6,820 nt of DNA from the NCBI GenBank assembly GCA_020442235.1, contig JAGRKQ010000001.1:1-6820 (forward strand), written 5' to 3'. Origin of the DNA: Hyphomicrobiaceae bacterium (GTDB taxonomy: Bacteria > Pseudomonadota > Alphaproteobacteria > Rhizobiales > MH13). Every line of letters begins with the position of its first letter. The stretch's first letter is position 1. The position numbers and the translations under genes are program-made. This document shows positions 1 through 5,354 of the stretch, in pieces. The notes beneath the pieces were generated by a model. The model made no database searches. It was not told the DNA's origin and saw nothing but the letters and a program-made list of their open reading frames with translations.

Positions 1-1619
1 AACAGCTGCACGCCGGCCGGCAGGCCACGCACGAAGCGTTCGAAGGCCGCCATGGCCTGATCGGGATGATCGGTTGCGCCAAACGCCTTCAGAAGGGCCG
101 GGACAAGGGCGCGCAGGCGGTCACGCGACTTGGCCACCCGCGTTGCATTGCAGTTGCCGGCAAACAGGCCCTTGAAACTGCGCACCACCTCCACCGGCTG
201 CTGGAAGCCGAATTCGGCAATGCGTTGCAGGACTTCCGGCCCGACCTCCTCGGCCTCCAGATCCAGCCCGTCTTCCTGCGCCTCGCCGCGCTCGAAAAGC
301 CGGGTGAAATGGCCGTGGACCCGCTGCATCGTTGCCGCCAGCCTCTGCTCGAAGGCGGCAGGGTCCGTCTCGCCGAGAAGGGTCGCAACGGCACGGCGCC
401 CTTCCTCGTCATGCGGCATGCGGTGGGTCTGCTCGTCGCGCAGCATCTGGACGGCGTGTTCCACCCGGCGCAGGAAGCGGTAGTCCTCCTTCAGCGCTTC
501 GGCGGTTTCCGGCGCGATCCAGCCGCCTTCGGCAAAGCGGTCGAGCATGACGACGGTGGAGCGATGGCGCAGGGAGCGGTTGCGCCCGCCGGCGATCAAC
601 TGCTGGGTCTGAACGAAGAACTCGATCTCGCGGATGCCGCCGCGCCCGAGCTTCAGGTCGTGTCCGGGCACGGTGATGGTGCCGAAGCCCTTGTGGGTGT
701 TGATGGAACGCTTGATCGCGTGGATGTCGGCGATCGCGGCATAATCGAGATAGCGCCGCCAGACGAAGGGCGCGATCTGCGCCAGCACCGCTTCGCCGGC
801 GGCCAAGTCGCCGGCCACGGCGCGCGCCTTGATCATCGCCGCGCGTTCCCAGGTCCGCCCGAGGCTTTCGTAATAGGTGAGCGCGGAATCGATGTTGACC
901 GCCACCGCCGTTGCGCCCGGATCGGGACGCAGGCGCAGATCGGTGCGGAAGACATAGCCGTCGGCGGTGCGCTCCTGAAGCAGCTTCACCACCTTCTGGG
1001 TCAGACGCACGAAGAAGGGCGAGGCTTCCAGCCCCTCCTTCAGCCGCGCTTTGGCCCCATCGAAGAAGACAATCAGGTCGATGTCGGAGGAATAATTGAG
1101 CTCCCGCGCCCCGAGCTTGCCCATGGCAAGGACGATGTAGCCGGAGCCCTTTTCCGGATCGGCGGGGTCTTCGGGATGATAGCGCCCGAGCGCGGCCTCG
1201 CCGGCGAGCGCACGAGCGGCCGCGGCCTGGATCGCGGCCTCCGCACCTTCGGAGAGCACCGCCGTCGCCAGATCCACCGAGAGCCGCCCGGAGAGATCGC
1301 CCAGTGCAACGCCAAGGGCGAGTTCCTGCTTGAACAGCCGCAAGAGCCGCATTGCCGCGGCATCGCTGTCGGCGGCGAGAACATCCTGCTTCAGGACCTG
1401 GCGCGCGGCTTCAAGCCTTGGCAGGGGATCGGCAAGGAGAAAGGTTTTGAGGGCCTGCGGATGGCGGACGGCCAGATCGGAAAGATAGGGCGAGGCGGCA
1501 AGCACGCGCTCCAAAAGGTCGCACGCCTGTGGATCGGCGCGCAGGGCCTCCACGAGCGCTTCGGCCCCCTTCTTCGCCATGGTCTCGGCAAAATCGGCAA
1601 AGGCCTGCGAATCGGCCAT
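1..1619 (-). CDS. glnE: GlnE, bifunctional glutamine synthetase adenylyltransferase/adenylyl-removing enzyme (N-terminal part, runs off the window)
   Basis: GlnE adds AMP to, and removes it from, a tyrosine of each glutamine synthetase subunit, in response to glutamine and PII; it acts in the cytoplasm in nitrogen control. The visible 539 residues hold the adenylyl-removing nucleotidyltransferase domain. Its signature AMGKLGARELNYSSDIDL is at residues 165-182, with D179 and D181 as the likely metal ligands. GRTWERAAMIKARA follows at 254-267 and KLGRGGIREIEFFVQ at 323-337, all as in known GlnE proteins. The helical domain that follows is included, but the C-terminal adenylyltransferase half (family length about 950-1000 residues) is beyond position 1. 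ATG 1619 is preferred because GGGGAG lies 7 bases upstream. An in-frame ATG at 1658 would overlap the kinase stop as ATGA and add 13 residues, but it has only a G-run in front. The gene follows the sensor kinase closely and is probably co-transcribed with it. Confidence 0.96.
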   Translation of the reverse strand, partial: MADSQAFADFAETMAKKGAEALVEALRADPQACDLLERVLAASPYLSDLAVRHPQALKTFLLADPLPRLEAARQVLKQDVLAADSDAAAMRLLRLFKQELALGVALGDLSGRLSVDLATAVLSEGAEAAIQAAAARALAGEAALGRYHPEDPADPEKGSGYIVLAMGKLGARELNYSSDIDLIVFFDGAKARLKEGLEASPFFVRLTQKVVKLLQERTADGYVFRTDLRLRPDPGATAVAVNIDSALTYYESLGRTWERAAMIKARAVAGDLAAGEAVLAQIAPFVWRRYLDYAAIADIHAIKRSINTHKGFGTITVPGHDLKLGRGGIREIEFFVQTQQLIAGGRNRSLRHRSTVVMLDRFAEGGWIAPETAEALKEDYRFLRRVEHAVQMLRDEQTHRMPHDEEGRRAVATLLGETDPAAFEQRLAATMQRVHGHFTRLFERGEAQEDGLDLEAEEVGPEVLQRIAEFGFQQPVEVVRSFKGLFAGNCNATRVAKSRDRLRALVPALLKAFGATDHPDQAMAAFERFVRGLPAGVQL

Positions 1620-1622
1620 CGG

Positions 1623-1632
1623 CTCCCTCCCC
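1623..1632 (-). promoter_or_regulatory. Ribosome binding site deciding the glnE start
   Basis: On the minus strand this reads GGGGAGGGAG, purine-rich and matching the anti-Shine-Dalgarno; GGGGAG ends 7 bases before ATG 1619. It supports that start over the in-frame ATG at 1658, although the latter would give a tight ATGA coupling to the kinase stop codon. Confidence 0.6.
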
Positions 1633-1654
1633 GGTCTTGTTTTGGCCAAGGGGA

Positions 1655-3085
1655 TCATGATGCCCCCCCGGTCTCAAGGGGCCGGGCGGCCGGGATGGTC
1701 AGAACGGCCCGAAGGCCGGGGCCGGCATCTTCCAGGGAAATCGCGCCGCGATGGAAGGTGGCGATCGCCCCGACCAGCGCCAGACCGAGGCCGGAGCCGG
1801 GTTCGGTGCGGCTCGGATCGAGGCGCACGAAGCGCTGCAACACGCGTTCGCGCTCGGCTGCGGGAATGCCGGGACCGTTGTCGGCAACGCTCAGGCGGAC
1901 GGCCCCGCCCACCTCTTCAACCGACAGCGTGATCGCTGGCGCCTCGACGCTGCGGGCATATTTGATCGCATTGTCGACCAGATTGGTCAGCGTCTGGGCC
2001 ACGAGTTCGCGGTTGGCCGCCATCATCACGCCCTGCCCGGTTTTCTCGCCAAGGTTCAGGGCAACGCCCTCTTCCTCCGCAATCGGCTGCATCAGGTCGA
2101 CCACGTCGGCGGCGATCTCGCCGGCGTCGACATTGGCGAGCACCTGATGGGTGGACCCGGCCTCGACGCGCGCGATCAGGAGCAGCGCCTGGAAGGTGGC
2201 AATCATCTGGTCGCAGTCGGACAAGGCGAGCGTCAGCGCCTCGCGGTCGCGATCCGACTGCGGGTCGGCCCGCAAGGCTGCCTCGATGCGCGTGCGCATG
2301 CGCGTCAGCGGCGTCTTGAGGTCGTGGGCAATGTTGTCGGAAACCTCCTTCAGCCCGAGCATGAGTTCCTCGATCCGGGCCAGCATCACGTTGAGCGTCT
2401 CGGCGAGCCGGTCAAATTCGTCGCCCGTTCCGGCAAGCGGCAGGCGCTGGCTGAGATCGCCGGCCATGATGGCGCGGCTGGAGGTGCCGACCTCCTCGAG
2501 CCGGAGCAGCACGCGGCGGCGGATGAACCACCAGCCGAAGGCTGCCAGCAGAAGCATCAAGAGTCCGGCCAGGAAGAAGCCGCGCCGCAGGGCCTGACGG
2601 AAGGCTTCGCGGTCGCCGACATCGCGCCCGACGAAAAGCTTGTGCCCGGCAGGCAGGAAGACGACCCGGCCGATGGCGCTGGAAACGACGCCCTCGTCGT
2701 CGTCATCCTCATCGGGACGCACCTGACGGTAATCGAAGCGGATCAGACCTTCCTCGTCGAGGGCGCCGGCCGGCAGTTCGGAGAGGTTGCCGGCCATCGC
2801 CACGCCATTGCGCGAGACCAGAAGATAAAGATGCGGGCCGGGCCTGCGGGTGCGCGCATCGATGGCCCGGCGCAGGCCGATGATGCCGCCGCGGCGGAAA
2901 TCGCGCTCCAGGCGGGAAAATTCCTCGTGCAACTGCCCGCGCAGTTCATCGGCCATCAGGATGGTCGTCTGGAAGCCGATATAGCCCAGGATCGCCGTCA
3001 CGAAGATGCCGAAGACGACGAGATAGGCCAGCGCCAGCTTGAAGGCGGTGGTGCGGGTGACCTTAAGCGTCGTCGCGGATGGCAT
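1655..3085 (-). CDS. Membrane sensor histidine kinase, partner of the adjacent OmpR-type regulator
   Basis: A 476-residue inner-membrane kinase that should autophosphorylate on histidine and pass phosphate to the regulator encoded just upstream. Order: first membrane helix at about residues 15-37, periplasmic domain about 38-168, second helix about 169-188, HAMP about 188-245, then dimerisation and ATPase domains. The H-box is SDNIAHDLKTPLTR with H254 as phospho-acceptor. The N-box is NLVDNAIKYA with N372, the G1 box DNGPGIP is at 402-408, and the G2 box GSGLGLAL at 430-437. No catalytic element is missing. The periplasmic domain contains an acidic run DEDDDDE at 125-131, which may bind cations or basic peptides (inference). 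ATG 3085 overlaps the regulator's end by 23 bases and has GGGGAG 6 bases upstream; the next in-frame ATG (M44) would remove the first membrane helix. Layout resembles PhoQ or CpxA, but I cannot assign the stimulus. Confidence 0.95.
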   Translation of the reverse strand: MPSATTLKVTRTTAFKLALAYLVVFGIFVTAILGYIGFQTTILMADELRGQLHEEFSRLERDFRRGGIIGLRRAIDARTRRPGPHLYLLVSRNGVAMAGNLSELPAGALDEEGLIRFDYRQVRPDEDDDDEGVVSSAIGRVVFLPAGHKLFVGRDVGDREAFRQALRRGFFLAGLLMLLLAAFGWWFIRRRVLLRLEEVGTSSRAIMAGDLSQRLPLAGTGDEFDRLAETLNVMLARIEELMLGLKEVSDNIAHDLKTPLTRMRTRIEAALRADPQSDRDREALTLALSDCDQMIATFQALLLIARVEAGSTHQVLANVDAGEIAADVVDLMQPIAEEEGVALNLGEKTGQGVMMAANRELVAQTLTNLVDNAIKYARSVEAPAITLSVEEVGGAVRLSVADNGPGIPAAERERVLQRFVRLDPSRTEPGSGLGLALVGAIATFHRGAISLEDAGPGLRAVLTIPAARPLETGGAS

Positions 3086-3740
3086 AGCCCGCTCCCCGCA
3101 CGGTCTGGATCAGGGCCTTGTCGTGGCCCTTGTCGATCTTGCTGCGAAGCCGAGACATGTGCACGTCGATGACATTGGTGCCGGGGTCGAAGTGATAGCC
3201 CCAGACCGTTTCCAGCAGCATGGTGCGCGTCACCACCTGCCCGGCATGTTTCATCAGGCACTCCAGAAGCTTGAATTCGCGCGGCTGGAGCATCACCGGC
3301 TGGCCGGCGCGCGTGACGGTGCGGGCGAGGCGATTGAGTTCCAGGTCGCCGACCCTGTAGGCGGTCTCGCCTTCGGAGGGGCGTTGGCGGCGGGCCAGCA
3401 CCTCGATGCGGGCGAGCAGTTCGGAAAAGGCATAGGGCTTGGGAAGATAATCGTCGCCGCCGGCCCGCAGGCCCTCCACACGGTCGTCGACATCGCCCAG
3501 CGCGGACAGGATGAGAACCGGCGTCTCGATGCCGGCATCGCGCGCTTCGCCGATCAGCGACAGCCCGTCGCGCCGGGGCAGCATGCGATCGACGATGAAG
3601 ACGTCAAAATCGTCGCCAAGCGCATAGTCGAGCCCGCTGTCGCCATCATGGGCCACCGACACCGCATGGCCGGCTTCCGACAGGCCCTTGGCAAGATAGG
3701 CCGCCGCTTCCCGGTCGTCCTCGACGATGAGGATCCGCAT
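3063..3740 (-). CDS. OmpR/PhoB-family response regulator
   Basis: A 225-residue cytoplasmic transcription factor, the usual length for the family. The receiver domain covers residues 1 to about 118: acidic pocket E7-D8-D9, phospho-acceptor D51 in FIVDRMLP, S79 in LILSA, and K101 in LPKPY. A winged-helix DNA-binding domain covers about 125-223, with LQPREFKLLECL starting the recognition module, TNVIDVHMSRLRSKID as the recognition helix region, and a wing ending in VRGAGYAI. The start at 3740 begins directly with the receiver strand MRILIVEDD and has GAGG 5 bases upstream. The frame stays open upstream, with another ATG at 3854 that has GGAG 8 bases ahead; it would add 38 Ala/Pro-rich residues not typical of receivers, so I rejected it. 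The regulator lies 139 bases after degP and overlaps the kinase gene, so its targets may include this locus (inference). Confidence 0.95.
   Translation of the reverse strand: MRILIVEDDREAAAYLAKGLSEAGHAVSVAHDGDSGLDYALGDDFDVFIVDRMLPRRDGLSLIGEARDAGIETPVLILSALGDVDDRVEGLRAGGDDYLPKPYAFSELLARIEVLARRQRPSEGETAYRVGDLELNRLARTVTRAGQPVMLQPREFKLLECLMKHAGQVVTRTMLLETVWGYHFDPGTNVIDVHMSRLRSKIDKGHDKALIQTVRGAGYAIRDDA
3092..3097 (-). promoter_or_regulatory. Ribosome binding site of the sensor kinase, inside the regulator gene
   Basis: GGGGAG on the minus strand, 6 bases before ATG 3085. It lies within the last codons of the response regulator, so kinase translation starts before the regulator stop (TAA at 3063-3065). 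This favours translational coupling of the pair. Confidence 0.6.
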
Positions 3741-3745
3741 CACAA

Positions 3746-3749
3746 CCTC
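3746..3749 (-). promoter_or_regulatory. Ribosome binding site of the response regulator
   Basis: GAGG on the minus strand (context AACGAGGTTGTG), 5 bases before ATG 3740. It is the main support, with the receiver-domain boundary, for choosing this start over the in-frame ATG at 3854. Confidence 0.5.
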
Positions 3750-3789
3750 GTTCGCTTTCAGCGCGCTGTCCGGTTTGGAGAAAGGGGGC

Positions 3790-3825
3790 GCAGGCGGTGC
3801 CTGAAGGGGCACGGACACCGCCTGC
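3790..3825 (-). repeat. Perfect 10-base inverted repeat in the degP-regulator gap (hairpin 2)
   Basis: Plus-strand arms GCAGGCGGTG (3790-3799) and CACCGCCTGC (3816-3825) are exact reverse complements around a 16-base loop. In the minus-strand transcript the stem is followed by GCCCCCTTT, which is not a proper U-tract. A shorter alternative stem, GTGCC/GGCAC (3797-3801 with 3808-3812), overlaps it. It could be an intrinsic terminator of poor quality, a processing site that sets the relative levels of degP and regulator mRNA, or a protein-binding palindrome. The pairing is seen directly; the role is unknown. Confidence 0.55.
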
Positions 3826-3827
3826 AA

Positions 3828-3871
3828 GGCACGGAGCGCGTCGGGGGCGACCATAATGCGCACTCCGTGCC
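3828..3871 (-). repeat. Inverted repeat just after the degP stop (hairpin 1)
   Basis: Plus-strand arms GGCACGGAG (3828-3836) and CTCCGTGCC (3863-3871) are exact complements. Inside them CGC (3837-3839) pairs with GCG (3858-3860) past a 2-base bulge, and GTCG/CGAC (3840-3843 with 3848-3851) closes a GGGG loop. That gives about 16 base pairs in one irregular stem, beginning 8 bases after the degP stop codon. No U-tract follows in the transcript (it reads TTGCAGG), so it is not a standard intrinsic terminator. It may protect the degP 3' end from exonucleases or act with hairpin 2. Confidence 0.5.
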
Positions 3872-3879
3872 GGGGACAA

Positions 3880-5244
3880 TCAGGCGCGGCTGTTGGGCAG
3901 CTGGCCAAGGGTCACCGAGATGACCTGTTCGGCGCCTTCACGGATGACGGTGACGGCGACCTCTGCGCCCGGATCAAGCCGGGCAATCATCCGGGAGAGT
4001 TCGCGCGGGGTGGCAATCGCCTCGCCATTCACCGCGACAATCACGTCGCCGCGCTGGATGCCGGCGAGCGTTGCCGGGGAATCCGGCTGCGGGGCCACCA
4101 CCAGGGCGCCGCGCGCAGCATCGAGGCCTGCGGCCGCGGCGATGTTTTCGTCAACGCCCTGGATCTGGACACCCAGCCAGCCGCGCTGGATCTCGCCATG
4201 GTCGCGCAGCTGCTGGATCACGTCCTGCACGATCGAGGCCGGAACGGCGAAGGCAATGCCGACATTGCCGCCCGAGGGCGAATAGATCGCCGTGTTGACG
4301 CCGATCACATGGCCGGACAGATCGAAGGTCGGGCCGCCGGAATTGCCGCGATTGACGGCCGCGTCGATCTGGATGAAGTCGTCATAGGGACCGGAACCGA
4401 TGTCGCGGTTCATGGCCGAGACGATGCCCGCCGTCACCGTGCCGCCAAGGCCGAAGGGATTGCCGATGGCAATCGCCCAGTCGCCGATGCGCGGCGCGCC
4501 CTCGGCAAAGGCCACGTGCGTGAAGCCGTCGCCTTCCACCTTCAGAAGCGCCAGATCGGTCCGCTCGTCACTGCCGATGATCTCGGCGGCAAGCTCGCGA
4601 CCGTCGGCGAGCACGACGGTGACGGATGTCGCACCGTCGATGACGTGATGATTGGTGACGATGTAGCCATCATCGGAAATGAAGAAGCCCGATCCCTGGC
4701 CTTCGACCAGCGGCCCGTGCGGTGCGCGCTGACCGGGCGCACGGTGGCCGGGGGTTCGATCGAGGCCGTTCGGCCCCTGCTGGGGCGCAGCACCGAATTC
4801 CTGTCCTTCTGCCCCGTCCGGGCGTCCACCCTTGCCGCCGGGGCGCTGGCCGCGTTCGCGAGGCTCGCCGCGCTCGAAGGGCTGCATCTGGCCGCGCTCG
4901 TCACCGCCGCCGAACTGGCGGAAGAAACGCTCCATGGGCGAGCCTTCGGGAAGGCGCTCGAACCCCGGACCGAAGCCGACCTGGGCAGGCGCTGCGGTTT
5001 CGGTGCGCACCGAAACGACCGCCGGCGAGACCGCCTCGACAACATCGGCGAAAGACAGGACGGGGGCGACGGTGGCTGCCGGCACGCTCGCGAGTTCGGC
5101 GTTGGCGGAGGAGATCAGGCTGGTGCCGCCAAGGGCGCCGGCGCCAAGGCCGAGCGCGAAGACGCTGCCGAGAAGCAGGGCGCGCACGCGGCGGCGGCGG
5201 CGCGCGGTCGGGGAAAGGCCGAGATCGGAAGAAGACGAGGTCAT
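3880..5244 (-). CDS. degP: Periplasmic HtrA/DegP-type serine protease with a single PDZ domain
   Basis: A 454-residue S1C protease that should degrade, or hold, misfolded envelope proteins. The N-terminus has an arginine-rich stretch (residues 15-19), a hydrophobic segment (about 22-44) and a plausible signal peptidase site after SSANA (A49). The trypsin-like domain carries H200 in VTNHHVID, D230 in SDERTDLALL and S302 in RGNSGGP, a complete triad. Residues about 113-180 form a long Gly/Arg/Pro/Gln-rich insert where DegP proteins have the LA loop. One PDZ domain follows (about 352-449, with GWLGV at 355-359) and the protein ends there; canonical DegP has two, so DegS- or single-PDZ HtrA-like is an alternative name. 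I use degP on position between ccmH and a two-component pair, as in rhizobia. ATG 5244 has AAGGA about 11 bases upstream, within a stem-loop. Confidence 0.93.
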   Translation of the reverse strand: MTSSSSDLGLSPTARRRRRVRALLLGSVFALGLGAGALGGTSLISSANAELASVPAATVAPVLSFADVVEAVSPAVVSVRTETAAPAQVGFGPGFERLPEGSPMERFFRQFGGGDERGQMQPFERGEPRERGQRPGGKGGRPDGAEGQEFGAAPQQGPNGLDRTPGHRAPGQRAPHGPLVEGQGSGFFISDDGYIVTNHHVIDGATSVTVVLADGRELAAEIIGSDERTDLALLKVEGDGFTHVAFAEGAPRIGDWAIAIGNPFGLGGTVTAGIVSAMNRDIGSGPYDDFIQIDAAVNRGNSGGPTFDLSGHVIGVNTAIYSPSGGNVGIAFAVPASIVQDVIQQLRDHGEIQRGWLGVQIQGVDENIAAAAGLDAARGALVVAPQPDSPATLAGIQRGDVIVAVNGEAIATPRELSRMIARLDPGAEVAVTVIREGAEQVISVTLGQLPNSRA

Positions 5245-5251
5245 GGTCGCA

Positions 5252-5302
5252 ACAATCCTTGTTCCACCTGCGGCGCATTTCGCCGCTGATGGAACGGATC
5301 AT
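5252..5302 (-). promoter_or_regulatory. degP leader stem-loop that pairs the Shine-Dalgarno core (possible RNA thermometer)
   Basis: In the minus-strand transcript GCGGCG and CGCCGC (5281-5286 with 5270-5275) close a loop AAAUG. After one A-A mismatch the stem goes on through C-G and U-G pairs and GUUCCA/UGGAAC (5290-5295 with 5261-5266). Past a two-base AA bulge (5259-5260), AUGAUCC (5296-5302) can pair with GGAUUGU (5252-5258), with two G-U wobbles. This lower stem contains the GGA of the degP ribosome binding site AAGGA. A strong upper stem with a bulged, wobble-rich lower stem over the binding site is the design of ROSE-like thermometers, but I recognise no named family. It could instead be a protein operator or chance pairing in GC-rich DNA. 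Confidence 0.4.
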
Positions 5303-5354
5303 GGCGCGGGCAACATTGCGCGGACCTGTCCTGTGGATGAACAATCGGTAAGGT

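Noticed and set aside
66..2147. 693-codon plus-strand open frame opposite glnE and the kinase
   Set aside because: It is antisense to two genes with full family motifs; long antisense frames are expected in GC-rich coding DNA, and its protein is Gly/Arg/His-rich without a recognisable domain.
1751..3172. 473-codon plus-strand open frame opposite the sensor kinase
   Set aside because: Antisense shadow of the kinase, which has all H, N and G boxes; no recognisable domain in the plus-strand product.
3741..3854. 38-residue N-terminal extension of the response regulator from ATG 3854
   Set aside because: Receiver domains begin at MRILIVEDD; the added stretch is Ala/Pro-rich and covers the two hairpins. 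GGAG 8 bases ahead of this ATG means it is not excluded.
3856..5289. 477-codon plus-strand open frame opposite degP
   Set aside because: Mirrors the protease gene almost end to end and shows no domain; the minus-strand frame has the full catalytic triad.
5251..5346. Direct repeat AACAATC at 5251-5257 and 5340-5346 flanking the degP leader
   Set aside because: Seven bases, 89 apart, with no further similarity; could be chance and is too short to call an operator.
5303..5354. Promoter for degP upstream of the stem-loop
   Set aside because: I looked for sigma-70, RpoH-type (CTTG plus CCCAT) and EcfG-type (GGAAC plus CGTT) boxes with proper spacing and found none convincing. GGAAC at 5261-5265 has no matching -10.
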